Counted from the first letter of the stretch, positions 1 through 9,637 are shown. The stretch: DNA of 64,000 nucleotides from Cyanobium sp. AMD-g (GCF_024346395.1 NZ_JAGQCW010000001.1:124001-188000), one strand, 5' to 3'. Numbers and translations: made by a program. Notes: generated by a model from the letters alone, not told the origin.

Positions 1-212
1 CTGAGGGGGCCTTCTATGCCTTCCCGGACGTGAGCGCCTGGGGCCTCGATTCGATGACCCTCTGCGGCCGGTTGCTGGAGGAGGTGGGCCTGGCGGTGGT
101 GCCCGGTGCCGCCTTCGGCGACGACCGCTGCATCCGCCTGTCCTGCGCCGCCTCCCCCGCCACGATCGATGACGGTCTGGAGCGGCTGCGTCGCTTCGGC
201 GAAGGCCTCTGA
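1..212 (+). CDS. Class I/II aminotransferase, C-terminal fragment
   Basis: The window opens inside this gene; the reading frame from base 3 gives about 69 residues ending at a TGA at 210-212. The run EGAFYAFPDVS followed by GVAVVPGxxFG-like text (here GLAVVPGAAFGDD) and IRLSCAAS is typical of the last domain of fold-type I PLP aminotransferases of the aspartate aminotransferase group, where the Arg in the IRLS segment binds the substrate carboxylate. The PLP lysine lies outside the window, so the exact substrate cannot be read. Confidence 0.8.
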   Translation, partial: EGAFYAFPDVSAWGLDSMTLCGRLLEEVGLAVVPGAAFGDDRCIRLSCAASPATIDDGLERLRRFGEGL

Positions 213-256
213 ACGTCCCGCCGTTGCTGGACCCTCTCCCCCGGACGGCTCCCCCG

Positions 257-928
257 ATGCCGGTGCCGAAGAAGCTGGTGGTGCTCGGCGACAGCGGGGT
301 CTACGGCTGGGGTGATCCGGAGCAGGGTGGCTGGTGCGAGCGCCTGCGCCGCCATTGGATGGATCTGCCCCAGGGGCCCGTGCTCTACGGCCTCGGGGTG
401 CGTGGCGATGGGCTGGAGCGGCTGGCCGCCCGCGCCGAGGCGGAGGTGGGCCACCGGGGCGAGCTGCGCCGCCAGCGCCCCCAGGGGATCCTGCTGTCGA
501 TCGGCCTCAACGACACCGCCCGGGTGGGACGGCCCGACGGCCGTTTCCAGCTGGCGCCGGAGGCCTTCCTGTTCGGCCTGCAGCAGTTGCTGCCCCGGCT
601 GCGGGCCATCGCCCCGGTGTTCGTGCTGGGCCTCACCCCGGTGGACGAGGCAGTGATGCCCTTCGCCGGGATGCTCTGGTACGACCTGGCCAGCGTGCGG
701 CTCTACGAGGGCCTGCTGGAGGAAGCCTGCATGGAGGCGGACGTGCCGTTCCTGCCCCTGCTCGATGGCCTGCTGGCCGACCCCCTGTGGCTGCAAGGGT
801 TGTGCAGCGACGGCCTGCACCTCAACAGCGACGGCCACGGCCAGCTCTACCGTCGCCTGCGCGCCTGGGGCGCCCTGTTGCAATGGGCCGAACTGGACCC
901 CCACAGCAGCGTGACAGCGGCGCACTGA
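257..928 (+). CDS. SGNH/GDSL-family hydrolase
   Basis: A 223-residue protein. Block I is GDSG at residues 11-14 with the likely nucleophile Ser13; block III is GLND at 83-86; block V is DGLH at 185-188, giving the catalytic Asp and His. These are the hallmarks of the SGNH esterase/lipase fold. I chose the ATG at 257 because the frame upstream (TTG at 224) adds a Pro-rich stretch with no family resemblance. There is no signal peptide, so it should act in the cytoplasm on an ester or acyl substrate that cannot be named. It starts 44 bases after the aminotransferase stop and is probably co-transcribed. Confidence 0.8.
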   Translation: MPVPKKLVVLGDSGVYGWGDPEQGGWCERLRRHWMDLPQGPVLYGLGVRGDGLERLAARAEAEVGHRGELRRQRPQGILLSIGLNDTARVGRPDGRFQLAPEAFLFGLQQLLPRLRAIAPVFVLGLTPVDEAVMPFAGMLWYDLASVRLYEGLLEEACMEADVPFLPLLDGLLADPLWLQGLCSDGLHLNSDGHGQLYRRLRAWGALLQWAELDPHSSVTAAH

Positions 929-1096
929 CCCCTGCTTCAGGCTCCCTGCGACCGGCACGCAGCAGCCCACGGCGCTGCACCTGGCCGGCCCCGACGGCAT
1001 CACCCGATCGGAGGAAGCAAACTCCCCCCCTCCGGTGAACCTCCGCAGGCGGATGGCCGCGACTCTGAAGAAACGGACCCTGCTGGATGCATCACC

Positions 1097-2089
1097 ATGG
1101 ATCGCCCTCCGCCACCCCCTCCTCCGGCCCCTGTGCTGCTGGCGACACGCCGGGCGCCGCAGCCGGACCCCTGCGCGGGCTGCCGCGACATCCCCGAGGC
1201 GATCGTGGATCGCCGCAGCCGCAACCGCCGCCGGCTCAAGGCCTTCGCGGAGGCCACCGATCCGCTCAGCCGGCTGCGCTGGCGCAACTTGGTGGTGGAA
1301 GACAACCTGCCGCTGGTGTTCAGCATCGCCGGACGCCAGGGCGTCGACACCGGCCTGGCCTTCGAGGATCTGGCCCAGGTGGGCAGCCTCGGCCTGATCC
1401 GGGCCGTCGAGGCCTTCGATCCCGATCGCAACGTCAGCCTCAGCAGCTTCGCCGTCCCGTACATCCAGGGGGCGATCCGAAGGGAGCGGCGGGATCGCCA
1501 GCCCATGGTGCGCCCCCCCCGCCCCCTGTGGGATCTGCACCAGCAGGTGCTCAGCCTCCAGGAAACCCGCCGTCGCAAGGGGCTGGAGCCCTTGCCCACC
1601 GCCGGCCTTGCTGATCGGCTGGCCTGTGATCCGGCCCGGCTGGAGGAGGCCCTGCAGGTGCGCAGCGCCGGCAGGGTCCGCAGCCTGGATGCCCCTTTCC
1701 GCCAGGACGGCGGCGACAGCGACGCGGCCGGCTGCCTGCTGGATCTGCTGGCCTCTCCCGCCGCCATCGGCGGGGACGGGGAGCTGGCGATCGCCAGCGA
1801 GGCCCAAAGCGCCGAGCGCCAGTGGTTGCGCCAGCAGCTGGCAGATCTCGATCCCCGTGAGCGGCAGCTGCTCGTGGGCCGGATCGATGTGGGCTGCACC
1901 TGGGTGGAGCTGGGCCGGCAGCTCGGGATCCCGGCCCGCCAGGCCCAGCGCCGCTGCGATGCTGTTCTCGATCGCCTGCGGCGCGCTGCCCTCGCCTGGC
2001 GCCAGCAGGCCCTCAGCCCGCCCCAGGCACCAGCCACTGCACCAGGCCAATGGCGAGCAGGGCCGCCAGCAGCGTCTGCAGCCCGTTGA
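1097..2089 (+). CDS. Sigma-70 family RNA polymerase sigma factor (alternative)
   Basis: 330 residues. After a Pro-rich start (six consecutive Pro at 4-9) comes sigma region 2: VVEDNLPLVFSIA, the core-binding helix LAFEDLAQVGSLGLIRAVEAFDP, then FAVPYIQGAIRRERRD. Regions 3 and 4 follow, with a helix-turn-helix near LDPRERQLLVG and WVELGRQLGIPARQAQRR. Size and divergence place it with cyanobacterial alternative (group 2/3) sigma factors rather than the housekeeping RpoD. The ATG at 1097 is the first start giving family sequence. The last 77 bases overlap the convergent DUF92 gene. The 168 bases upstream (929-1096) show no clear motif. Confidence 0.85.
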   Translation: MDRPPPPPPPAPVLLATRRAPQPDPCAGCRDIPEAIVDRRSRNRRRLKAFAEATDPLSRLRWRNLVVEDNLPLVFSIAGRQGVDTGLAFEDLAQVGSLGLIRAVEAFDPDRNVSLSSFAVPYIQGAIRRERRDRQPMVRPPRPLWDLHQQVLSLQETRRRKGLEPLPTAGLADRLACDPARLEEALQVRSAGRVRSLDAPFRQDGGDSDAAGCLLDLLASPAAIGGDGELAIASEAQSAERQWLRQQLADLDPRERQLLVGRIDVGCTWVELGRQLGIPARQAQRRCDAVLDRLRRAALAWRQQALSPPQAPATAPGQWRAGPPAASAAR

Positions 2090-2774
2090 CCACCTCGTTG
2101 CTCAGCAAGCCCCAGCGCTGCTGAAGGCTGGCACCGACGACGCTTTCGGCCAGGGTGGCCACCAGCCCCACGCCGCTCACCAGCAGCGCCGTAGGCCAGC
2201 CCCCGATCAGCCCCAACGCCAGCATCCCCAGGGTCATCAGGCCGCTGCCCACCAGGCTGGCGGCGGTGCCCTCGAGGCTGATGGCCCCCTCGGTGCCGGG
2301 CGGCACCGGCCGGAGGCTGGTGATCAGCACCGTGTGGCGGCCCCAGCGCTTGCCGATCTCGCTGCCGAAGGTGTCGGCGAGCTTGGCGGCGAAGCTGGCG
2401 GCGAAACCAGCCAGCAGCAGGGGCACCGCGGCCGCCGGTGCCCGGCAGGCCAGCAGGGCCAGCACCGTGCCCACCAGGGCTGAGCCCCAGACGTTCTCCG
2501 GCCCCCGCCGGCCATCGCGGGCCTCCGCCAGCCCCAGCTCCTGCTTGCGGCGGAAGCCCAGCTTGGTCACCAGGCTGCCCAGGACCAGGTAGGCCACCAC
2601 CGCCAGCCAACCGCGCCAGCCCAGGCTTCCCAACAGCAGGGTGCCGAGCACCCCGGCGTGGACCCAGCCGGCCCGCGTCAGCAGGGGCAGCCGCTGGGCG
2701 AGCGCGATCAGCAGGCCATTGATCGCCAGGGCCGCCAGCCAGTGGGAGGGGTCCTGGGGCGGCAGCAACTCCAT
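2013..2774 (-). CDS. DUF92 family membrane protein, VTE6 (phytyl-phosphate kinase)-like
   Basis: 253 residues, almost entirely hydrophobic, with about six membrane segments. The segment FAASFAAKLADTFGSEIGKRWG, followed by TSLRPVPPGTEGAISLEGT, is the conserved core of DUF92. The plant member VTE6 phosphorylates phytyl phosphate to phytyl diphosphate, salvaging phytol from chlorophyll for tocopherol and phylloquinone; the same role here is inferred from the family. The ATG at 2774 is the only sensible start. The 3' end runs 77 bases into the sigma-factor gene on the other strand, so the two transcripts are antisense over that stretch. Confidence 0.8.
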   Translation of the reverse strand: MELLPPQDPSHWLAALAINGLLIALAQRLPLLTRAGWVHAGVLGTLLLGSLGWRGWLAVVAYLVLGSLVTKLGFRRKQELGLAEARDGRRGPENVWGSALVGTVLALLACRAPAAAVPLLLAGFAASFAAKLADTFGSEIGKRWGRHTVLITSLRPVPPGTEGAISLEGTAASLVGSGLMTLGMLALGLIGGWPTALLVSGVGLVATLAESVVGASLQQRWGLLSNEVVNGLQTLLAALLAIGLVQWLVPGAG

Positions 2775-2865
2775 GGCAACGGCACGACTGTGTTGCACAG
2801 ATCTAAGCGAGCCGCTCGCTGGTGCCGGCCTCGGCGGATAATCACTGCATCCGGTGGTGCTCCGA

Positions 2866-3234
2866 ATGGTCTTCAAACGACCCAAGTTCTTCCTTGATCT
2901 GGGTGGCGGCGAAGGCAACGACCCCCCGGCGCTGGTGGCCCCCCCCAAGGCCGCGCCCAAGCCCGAAGCCAAGGTTGCCCCCCAGGCTGCTGAGGCCCGG
3001 CCCGCCGCGCCAGCTGAGGCAGAAGCCTCCCTTCCCCCCGTCTCAGGCCTCACCACCGCCGAGGCGATCGCCGCCGAACTGGCCGCTGCCGAGGCGCTCC
3101 GCCCCGCCCCGTCGCTGGCCACCTTCGCCCCCGACTGCGTCACAGCGGGTGGGGCCACACCGATGAAGCGCCGCAGCCCCGGAGCCAATCTGGGCGTGTT
3201 CAAGGAGATGGCGGCCGGCATGATGCGCTCCTGA
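2866..3234 (+). CDS. Conserved hypothetical protein, Ala/Pro-rich
   Basis: 122 residues starting MVFKRPKFFLDLG at the ATG at 2866 (a GTG four codons earlier is also in frame). A conserved-looking N-terminus and a C-terminus with MKRRSPGANLGVFKEMA flank a low-complexity middle made mostly of Ala, Pro and Glu. No catalytic motif or membrane segment is visible. The last 35 bases overlap the convergent rsmE gene. Short proteins with this head and tail occur in related picocyanobacteria as far as I recall, but I do not know a function. Confidence 0.6.
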   Translation: MVFKRPKFFLDLGGGEGNDPPALVAPPKAAPKPEAKVAPQAAEARPAAPAEAEASLPPVSGLTTAEAIAAELAAAEALRPAPSLATFAPDCVTAGGATPMKRRSPGANLGVFKEMAAGMMRS

Positions 3235-4003
3235 GCGCCCGCCAGTCGGCCAGCAGGGCCACCCCGGCCACCGCAGCCGTGGCCGTGCGCAGGATCGATC
3301 TCCCCAGGCTGACGGATTGCCAGCCGGCCGCCTCGGCCTGCTCCTCTTCGTCCGGGCTCCAGCCCCCCTCCGGCCCGATCGCCAGCCGGATCCCGGCGGG
3401 GAGGGCGCTGTCGCTGGCCCCCTCGGCCAGGTGCCGCAACCTCTGGCTGCACAGCGGCAGAGCGTCCCGGCGGGTGGTGGCCAGCAGGGCGATGCCGGAG
3501 GCCGGCCGCGCCAGCCAGGTCCCGGCCTCGCAGGGGGAGTCCAGCTGGGGATGCCACAGGCGTTCGCACTGCTCCGTGGCCTCCCGCACGATCACCCGCC
3601 AGCGCTCCAGGGGACAGCGCTCACCCGGGGCGCCGCGTTTGGCCAGCAGGGGCTGGAGCCGGTCGGCGCCCAGTTCCGTGGCCATGCGCCAGACCAGATC
3701 AGCCTCCCGTTTGGGGATGGCCATGGCCAGCTCCAGCAGCGGCGTGGGCGGCGCCTGCCGTTGCAGGGGCGCCTCCGGCGACTGCTCCAGCCGCAGCCGC
3801 CGTTCCGGTTCGAGCACCGCCGTCCACAGCTGGCCGACACCATCCACCAGCGCCAGCCGGTCGCCGGGCCGAAAGCGCAGGACCCGCTCCAGGTAATGGC
3901 CTTCCTGGGGCTCCAGAGCCAGCCAGGCCGGCTCCTGGCCCCCGGCCGTCAAGGCGGCGATCCGCTCCGGAGCGATCAGCAGTCGGCGCAACTCCCGTCC
4001 CAT
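3200..4003 (-). CDS. rsmE: 16S rRNA (uracil-1498-N3)-methyltransferase RsmE
   Basis: 267 residues, the usual RsmE length. An N-terminal PUA-like part (GHYLERVLRFRPGDRLALVDG) leads into a SPOUT knot: ATELGADRLQPLLAKRG, then IGPEGGWSP at 209-217 and the knot motif LGRSILRTATA at 233-243, which together bind S-adenosylmethionine. The enzyme methylates N3 of U1498 in 16S rRNA of the 30S subunit. Its ATG shares one base with the stop of the DUF3531 gene (TGATG), so translation is probably coupled. Confidence 0.93.
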   Translation of the reverse strand: MGRELRRLLIAPERIAALTAGGQEPAWLALEPQEGHYLERVLRFRPGDRLALVDGVGQLWTAVLEPERRLRLEQSPEAPLQRQAPPTPLLELAMAIPKREADLVWRMATELGADRLQPLLAKRGAPGERCPLERWRVIVREATEQCERLWHPQLDSPCEAGTWLARPASGIALLATTRRDALPLCSQRLRHLAEGASDSALPAGIRLAIGPEGGWSPDEEEQAEAAGWQSVSLGRSILRTATAAVAGVALLADWRALRSASCRPPSP

Positions 4004-4449
4004 CAGTCCCCGAAGAACGGGCTCTCGGGCTCCTCCTCGATCGGCCAGTCCTCGTTCAGCCCGCCGATCACCAGCTCGGTGATTTCCAGCACGTCATTGT
4101 CGAGCTGGCGCAGGGCGTTGATCAGCACATCGAGGGCCAGGGCATCGCTGGTGCCCAGGTCGACCCAGCAGCGCGCCCAGTCGTCCTGGTATTCCATCGG
4201 CCCCATGTTGTGCATCAGGGCCGGCAGGCAGCGCTCCGCAGCCTCGGTGTCGTAGGCGAGCCAGCCGAGATCCACGCCCCCTTCATGGGTCTGCAGGTTT
4301 TCGGCGTTGAAGGCGCCCAGCTTGCCCAGAAAGAACCAGCTGTCGAGGGCCGTTTCCACGTAGCCGCGCTCGGCGCCACCAGGCTGGTCGGCGAAGTGCA
4401 GCCAGATCCAGCAGTTGAACGGATCCACCTCGCGAAATCGGACATCCAT
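4003..4449 (-). CDS. DUF3531 family protein
   Basis: 148 residues from the ATG at 4449, beginning MDVRFREVDPFNCWIWLHF, the typical DUF3531 opening; an in-frame ATG 12 codons upstream adds an unrelated basic stretch. The protein is acidic and soluble, rich in Trp and Asp, and has no membrane segment. DUF3531 is found in cyanobacteria and plastid-bearing plants and has no established activity that I know of. It sits directly upstream of rsmE with a one-base overlap. Confidence 0.8.
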   Translation of the reverse strand: MDVRFREVDPFNCWIWLHFADQPGGAERGYVETALDSWFFLGKLGAFNAENLQTHEGGVDLGWLAYDTEAAERCLPALMHNMGPMEYQDDWARCWVDLGTSDALALDVLINALRQLDNDVLEITELVIGGLNEDWPIEEEPESPFFGD

Positions 4450-4529
4450 GGGGAAAAGGGGCGAACGGCGCGCATGTCCCCCCATCCAACACGCTCCGCC
4501 GCCGCAGCGCCGGACGGCATGCTGGTGCC

Positions 4530-5183
4530 ATGCTTGATGTCCTGGGTCTGCGGTACCACCCCGCCACGGCGCCGACGCCGGTGCTGGCCGACGTGTCCCT
4601 GCAGTTGACGGTGGGAACTCCAGCCCTGGTGGCCGGCCGCAGCGGCAGTGGCAAGACCACCCTGCTGGAGGTGATCTGCGGTCTGGCCGAAGCCGATGCC
4701 GGTCGCTTCCTCTGGCAGGGCGAAGAACTCAGCAGTCGTCAGCGTCGCTGGTTGTGCGGCCTGGTGTTCCAGTTCCCGGAACGCCACTTCCTCGGCCTGA
4801 CGGTGGGTCAGGAACTGAAGCTGGGCCAGCGCCGCCTCACCGCCGAGAAGGCCGAGGCCGTGCTGGAGCAGGTGGGCCTCGGCAGCCTCTCGTTGCAGCA
4901 GGCGCCGGAACGCCTCAGCGGCGGCCAGCAGCGTCGTCTGGCCCTGGCCGTCCAGCTGGTGCGCGATGCCCGGGTGCTGCTGCTGGATGAGCCCACCGCC
5001 GGCCTCGATTGGACCGTTCGGGAGGAGGTGCTGCAGCTGATCGCCGACCTCGCCAAGGAACGGGCCCTGCTGGTGGTCACCCACGAACCGGAACTGTTCC
5101 GGGGGGTGGTCGAGCGGGGTTGGCGGTTGGAGCAGGGAAGCCTCAGGCCCCTGGAGGCGCTCCATTCCGGCTCCTTACGATGA
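4530..5183 (+). CDS. ABC transporter ATP-binding protein
   Basis: 217 residues, a minimal ABC ATPase. Walker A is GRSGSGKTT at 36-44, the Q-loop is [11 protein letters not shown] near 79-89, the signature LSGGQ is at 129-133, Walker [12 protein letters not shown] at 150-160, and the switch His is in VVTHEPE. The aromatic Q-loop and small size resemble energy-coupling-factor type or ABCI11-like plastid ATPases. No permease is adjacent, so the partner and substrate are unknown. Confidence 0.88.
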   Translation: MLDVLGLRYHPATAPTPVLADVSLQLTVGTPALVAGRSGSGKTTLLEVICGLAEADAGRFLWQGEELSSRQRRWLCGLVFQFPERHFLGLTVGQELKLGQRRLTAEKAEAVLEQVGLGSLSLQQAPERLSGGQQRRLALAVQLVRDARVLLLDEPTAGLDWTVREEVLQLIADLAKERALLVVTHEPELFRGVVERGWRLEQGSLRPLEALHSGSLR

Positions 5184-5208
5184 CCACCGGATTGCGGGGA
5201 AGGGCTTG

Positions 5209-6126
5209 ATGGGGGATCGCATGCTGAGGGCCACCGGTGCCGGTGGCGGCATCCGGATGGTGGCGGTCACCACCACCTCGGCCATCCGCCAGGCCAGCCA
5301 CCGCCATGGCCTCTCCTTCCTCACCACAGCCCTGCTGGGGCGGGCGATGACCGCGGGCCTGCTGCTGGCCAGCTCGATGAAGGTGGCCCATGGCCGTGTC
5401 AACCTGCGCATTCAGTCCGATGGCCCCCTGCGGGGCCTGATGGTGGATGCAGGGCGGGATGGCACCGTGCGCGGCTACGTGGGCCGGCCGGAGCTGGAGC
5501 TGGACCTGCTGACGGATGCGGCCGGCGGCCACCAGTTCGACTTCCGACGCGCCACCGGCACCGGTTACCTGCACGTGGTGCGGGACCGGGGCCAGGGGGA
5601 ACCCTTCAGCAGCACCGTCGAGCTGGTGAGCGGCGGCATCGGTGAGGACGTGGCCTCCTACCTGCTCCACTCCGAGCAGACCCCCTCGGCCCTGTTCGTG
5701 GGCGAGACGATCGACAGCAGCGGCGTGCGTTGTGCCGGCGGTGTGCTGGTGCAGGTGCTGCCGAAGGCGGCGCGGGAACCGGCCCTGGTGGCCCTGCTGG
5801 AGGAGCGCTGCCGGGAGATCACAGGCTTCAGCGAGCGGCTTGCCGCCAATGCCGACCAGCTCCATGCCCTGTTCGAGGACATCTTCCCGGACCTCGATCC
5901 CCAGCCCCTCGGGGCGGGCTCGATCGAGCAGTCCGTCCAGTTCCACTGCCCCTGCAGCCGCCACCGCAGCGTCAGCGCTCTCAAGCTCCTGGGGCGCGAC
6001 GAACTCACCGACATGCTCCATGAGGATGGCCAGGCGGAGCTGACCTGCCACTTCTGCAATGCGGTGTATCGGGTGGAGGCCCCTGAGTTGCAGGAGCTGA
6101 TCAACGAGCTGGCCCCTTTGGTCTGA
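5209..6126 (+). CDS. hslO: Redox-regulated chaperone Hsp33
   Basis: 305 residues. The C-terminal zinc redox switch is complete: CPC at Cys247/Cys249 and CHFC at Cys280/Cys283. Oxidation of these four thiolates releases zinc and activates the holdase in the cytoplasm. The N-terminal part carries the family text [19 protein letters not shown] and [17 protein letters not shown] place the start at the ATG at 5209, with a TTG directly in front of it. It follows the ABC ATPase by 25 bases. An oxidative-stress chaperone fits a phototroph. Confidence 0.95.
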   Translation: MGDRMLRATGAGGGIRMVAVTTTSAIRQASHRHGLSFLTTALLGRAMTAGLLLASSMKVAHGRVNLRIQSDGPLRGLMVDAGRDGTVRGYVGRPELELDLLTDAAGGHQFDFRRATGTGYLHVVRDRGQGEPFSSTVELVSGGIGEDVASYLLHSEQTPSALFVGETIDSSGVRCAGGVLVQVLPKAAREPALVALLEERCREITGFSERLAANADQLHALFEDIFPDLDPQPLGAGSIEQSVQFHCPCSRHRSVSALKLLGRDELTDMLHEDGQAELTCHFCNAVYRVEAPELQELINELAPLV

Positions 6127-6141
6127 GCCGCTCCGGGCGGA

Positions 6142-6828
6142 TCAGGCGATCAGCAGGGCACCGAGCAGCAGCAGCAGGATGGCCGGGATGCTCTGCAGTT
6201 GCAGGGTGGTGGCCGGTAGGGACGGGCTGATGGCGGCTCCGAGACCGCCCGCCAGCAGTCCGCCCAGCACCAGACCCAGGCAGAGCAGGGCAAAGGACCA
6301 GCCCACCGCCGCCAGGAACCGCCCGTTGCGTCGCTGCAGGTTGAGCAGGGTGACCCCGGTGGCCAGGGCCGTCAGCAGTTCGGGGGCGGCTCCGGGCATC
6401 AGCACAAGCAGCAGCAGCAGCACCCCATCGGCTGCCAAGGGGAACCACAGATCCCGGCCCGTGGCCAGTTGCAGCTTGGGCAGGGAGAAACTCGGTCGGG
6501 GGATCCGGGAGGGGGGCAGCTGGGGCAGGCTGGGCAGGGCGGAGAGGGCCGGCCGGCTCGGGGGCGGTGAGGCCTGCTCCCGCTGGGAGGCGGAACGGGC
6601 GGCGCTGCTGACCCGGCCCTGCTGGCGTTCCTTCAACCGGTCCATCAGTACGGCGTCGTAGGCGGCCTCGATGCGGGAGCGAACCAGGGGGTCGTCGCCG
6701 GCCTCGTTGAGCCGTGCCAGCTTGGCCTCCTGGACGGTGTCGAAGGAGGCATCGGGAGCGACGCCGAGCCGCTCGTACGGATCGGAAGCGTCAGGGGCCG
6801 GCTTGGCCTGGTCGGATCCTTGGTTCAT
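6142..6828 (-). CDS. CPP1-like / DUF3353 protein with J-like N-terminus
   Basis: 228 residues. The first 70 residues contain DPYERLGVAPDASFDTVQEAKL and SRIEAAYDAVLMDRLKERQQG, a degenerate DnaJ-like helical unit without an HPD motif. A Ser/Pro-rich linker follows, then about four membrane helices from residue 130 to the end. This is the plan of cyanobacterial homologues of CPP1, the plant chaperone-like protein that stabilises light-dependent protochlorophyllide oxidoreductase at the membrane. A role in chlorophyll enzyme maintenance is inferred. It converges with hslO, leaving 15 bases. Confidence 0.8.
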   Translation of the reverse strand: MNQGSDQAKPAPDASDPYERLGVAPDASFDTVQEAKLARLNEAGDDPLVRSRIEAAYDAVLMDRLKERQQGRVSSAARSASQREQASPPPSRPALSALPSLPQLPPSRIPRPSFSLPKLQLATGRDLWFPLAADGVLLLLLVLMPGAAPELLTALATGVTLLNLQRRNGRFLAAVGWSFALLCLGLVLGGLLAGGLGAAISPSLPATTLQLQSIPAILLLLLGALLIA

Positions 6829-6852
6829 ACCACCGAGCGTATCGAGCCGAGG

Positions 6853-7134
6853 CTAGAAAAGCGGTTCACTGCGGTGATATCCCGCTTCCTGTTGCAGTCG
6901 GCGCGTGCAGGCTTCGGCCTCTTCGATCGCCAGGGAACGGCGCCGCTTCAGCAAGGGCATCTGGGGTGGAAGGTGGCTGCCTTCCCGCATCTCCACGGCC
7001 CCTTGCGAGGGCTGGAAACTGACGTAATCACTGCCCCCGTCGCTGCGGGGACGCACCAGCCAGAGCGGGGGTGGCGTCACGGATCGAGGCATCGCTGTGA
7101 CCGTGCGTGGCGGCGTGACGAATTGTTGCTTCAT
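6853..7134 (-). CDS. Small DUF1651-like protein
   Basis: 93 residues from the ATG at 7134, which has a GGAGG about seven bases upstream that decides this start over a longer frame to 7227. The C-terminal half, with PLWLVRP, a Phe-Gln segment and LLKRRRSLAIEEAEACTRRL, follows the pattern of the picocyanobacterial DUF1651 family (a WLV-like opening and a basic LLKxRR helix followed by EEA). Function is unknown. It lies 24 bases upstream of the CPP1-like gene on the same strand. Confidence 0.55.
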   Translation of the reverse strand: MKQQFVTPPRTVTAMPRSVTPPPLWLVRPRSDGGSDYVSFQPSQGAVEMREGSHLPPQMPLLKRRRSLAIEEAEACTRRLQQEAGYHRSEPLF

Positions 7135-7201
7135 TCTGCCCCCTCCGATCGTCCGGCGCGAGGGAGGGTTTCCTCCCGTGGCGGCCGGCGGCGGCCCCGG
7201 G

Positions 7202-8854
7202 TCAGAGGGCGATCGGCTCCACGCCACTCACCACAGGCGCCACCCCATGCAGCTCCAGGGCGGGATGGTCCTCCTGCAGCTGGTGCAGGTTCCAGTCGTT
7301 GCGGAACAGCAGCACGGGTCGGTCCCAGGCGTCCCGGACCGTCTTGCAGTTGAACAGGCGGCCGACGCTCTCCAGGGCCGGCCAGCCGCCGCTCACCCAG
7401 CGGGCGACATTGAACTCCAGCGGTTCCAGTCGGCTGGTGACGCCGTACTCGTTCTCCAGCCGGTACTGCACCACCTCGAGCTGCAACTGGCCCACCGCCG
7501 CCAGGATCGGATCCCGCTTGCTGGGGTCGGTGTCATAGAGCACCTGGACGGCGCCCTCCTCGCGCAGCTCGTTCACCCCCTTGCGGAAACTCTTGAACGC
7601 CGACGGGTTGGGATTGCGCAGCCAGGCGAAGATCTCCGGGCTGAAGCAGGGAATGCCCTCGTACTCCACCCGGGGGCCGGTGTAGAGGGTGTCGCCGATG
7701 GCGAACATGCCTGGGTTGTTGAGGCCGATCACATCGCCGGGGTAGGCGTCTTCCACCACCTCCCGGTCCTGGCCGAACAGCTTCTGGGGGCGTGACAGGC
7801 GGATGGTGCGCCCGCTGCGGGCGTGGCGCACGTTCATGTCCTTCTCGAAGCGGCCGCTGCAGACCCGCACGAAGGCGACGCGGTCCCGGTGGCGGGGGTC
7901 CATGTTGGCCTGCAGCTTGAAGACGAAGCCACTGAACTCCGGCCGCAGAGGATCCACCGGTCCCTGGTCGCTCTCCCGGGCCACCGGCGGCTGGGCCAGC
8001 TCCAGGAAGGCATCGAGGAAGGGCCGGACACCGAAATTGGTCATAGCCGAACCGAAGAACACCGGGCTCAGTTCGCCGGCGTGCACCCGCGCCAGATCCA
8101 GTTCCGCCCCGGCGCCCTCCACCAGCTCCAGTTCCTCCACGGCCAGCTCCAGCAGCTCCGCCTCCACCCGCTCGCTGCGGCCTGGATCGCCGGGGGCCAG
8201 GCGCCGCTCCAGGCTCTGCCGCCCCCGTTCGGCCCGCTCGAACAGCAGCAGATCCTGGGAGCGCCGGTCGATCACGCCGCGGAAGCGGTCGCCGCTGCCG
8301 ATCGGCCAGTTCACCGGCCAGCAGGCCAGCCCGAGCTCCTGCTCGATTTCATCGACCAGCTCCAGCGGGTCCCGCCCCGGCCGGTCCATCTTGTTGATGA
8401 AGGTGAAGATCGGGATCCGCCGCATCCGGCAGACCTCGAACAGCTTGCGGGTCTGCGGTTCGAGCCCCTTGGCCGCGTCCACCAGCATCACGGCGTTGTC
8501 GGCGGCAGCCAGGGTCCGGTACGTGTCTTCGGAGAAGTCCTGGTGGCCGGGGGTGTCGAGCAGGTTGATCGTGCTGCCGGCGTAGTCGAACTGGAGCACG
8601 GTGGAGGTGATCGAGATGCCCCGCTGCTTCTCCAGCTCCATCCAGTCGGAGGTCACCTTGCGCTGCTCCCCCTTGGCCTTCACCGCCCCGGCCTGCTGGA
8701 TGGCCCCCCCATAGAGCAGCAGTTTCTCGGTGAGGGTGGTCTTGCCCGCATCGGGGTGGGAAATGATGGCGAAATTGCGGCGCCGGCTCACCGCTGCCGC
8801 CAGTGCCGCGGCATCGAAATCAGGAGCTGGGGCAGGGGAGGAGCTGGTGACCAT
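7202..8854 (-). CDS. prfC: Peptide chain release factor 3
   Basis: 550 residues. The GTPase motifs are G1 SHPDAGKTT at 32-40, G2 in a segment with [11 protein letters not shown]3 DTPGHQDF at 100-107 and G4 [10 protein letters not shown]. The long middle and C-terminal domains ([25 protein letters not shown]) match RF3. The protein recycles RF1 and RF2 from the ribosome after termination, using GTP. The ATG shares one base with the stop of the upstream methyltransferase gene (TGATG). Confidence 0.96.
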   Translation of the reverse strand: MVTSSSPAPAPDFDAAALAAAVSRRRNFAIISHPDAGKTTLTEKLLLYGGAIQQAGAVKAKGEQRKVTSDWMELEKQRGISITSTVLQFDYAGSTINLLDTPGHQDFSEDTYRTLAAADNAVMLVDAAKGLEPQTRKLFEVCRMRRIPIFTFINKMDRPGRDPLELVDEIEQELGLACWPVNWPIGSGDRFRGVIDRRSQDLLLFERAERGRQSLERRLAPGDPGRSERVEAELLELAVEELELVEGAGAELDLARVHAGELSPVFFGSAMTNFGVRPFLDAFLELAQPPVARESDQGPVDPLRPEFSGFVFKLQANMDPRHRDRVAFVRVCSGRFEKDMNVRHARSGRTIRLSRPQKLFGQDREVVEDAYPGDVIGLNNPGMFAIGDTLYTGPRVEYEGIPCFSPEIFAWLRNPNPSAFKSFRKGVNELREEGAVQVLYDTDPSKRDPILAAVGQLQLEVVQYRLENEYGVTSRLEPLEFNVARWVSGGWPALESVGRLFNCKTVRDAWDRPVLLFRNDWNLHQLQEDHPALELHGVAPVVSGVEPIAL

Positions 8855-9546
8855 CAGGCCAGCCTGCCAGGCAGGCTGGGTCCATGGATCTCCAGATAGC
8901 GGTCGTCCAGCTCCCGCACCTGCAGCCCTTCGAGTCCGGCGTCCTCAAGTTGGGCCAGCACCTCGGCGCGGGTGAACGCCGCCCGCAGCGAATGGCCGTA
9001 GTCCCGGCGCAGCACTTCCGGCGCCGAGGCGGCATGGCGGTGCACCAGATCCTCCAGCTCGCGATCGCTGGCGGGCCGCCGCAGATCCCTCACATAAAGG
9101 TGGGTGCTCGCTCCTGAGAGCTGCCGCACGCTCCGCCAGAACACGCCCGGATCATGCAGGTGGTGCAGCAGGCTGTTGCTGACCACGACGCTGCAGTCCC
9201 CCACCAGCTGCCTGCTTGGCAGGCGCTGCTGGCGGAAGCGCAGGTGCCGCCAGGCGGTGGGATCGGCGCGCCGCCGCCGCTCGGCGATGGCCAGCATCGC
9301 GGCGGAGCCATCGAGGCCCAGCACGCTGGCCTTGGGCCATCGCTCGGCCAGCAGGAACGTGATGTTGCCAGGCCCGCAGCCCAGATCCACGAAGCTGAGC
9401 GTCTCCCCGTCCCCGGTCCCCAGGGAGCCGAGAAGGTCGTCGATCCGGCCCAGCACCGCCCGGTCGCCGCTGGAGAAGTCAGCCGCGGCGTAGGCCTCCG
9501 CCTGCTGGACGTCCTCCATCAGCTCCGGCTCGCAGATCCGCTCCAT
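8854..9546 (-). CDS. Class I SAM-dependent methyltransferase
   Basis: 230 residues from the ATG at 9546; a longer in-frame extension to 9744 has no family character. The SAM-binding motif I is [13 protein letters not shown] near residue 50, with the acidic residue after strand 2 in [14 protein letters not shown] and the motif IV region [13 protein letters not shown]. It is a soluble Rossmann-fold methyltransferase of the ubiE/methyltransf_11/25 type; the substrate cannot be read. It is translationally coupled to prfC but a direct link to termination is only a possibility. Confidence 0.8.
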   Translation of the reverse strand: MERICEPELMEDVQQAEAYAAADFSSGDRAVLGRIDDLLGSLGTGDGETLSFVDLGCGPGNITFLLAERWPKASVLGLDGSAAMLAIAERRRRADPTAWRHLRFRQQRLPSRQLVGDCSVVVSNSLLHHLHDPGVFWRSVRQLSGASTHLYVRDLRRPASDRELEDLVHRHAASAPEVLRRDYGHSLRAAFTRAEVLAQLEDAGLEGLQVRELDDRYLEIHGPSLPGRLA

Positions 9547-9637
9547 GGCGCCATCTTCCCTTTCCGCCTGATCGCTGTTCTGCCCAGCTGCGGCCCCACC
9601 AGCGGTCAGAGGCACCGTGGCTGGTGCCAGGGTGCCG

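Noticed and set aside
14-2050. A 678-codon open frame on the minus strand across the SGNH hydrolase and sigma-factor genes
   Set aside because: It is a low-complexity Gln/Ala/Gly/His-rich shadow of real genes in other frames, caused by high GC, and has no recognisable domain.
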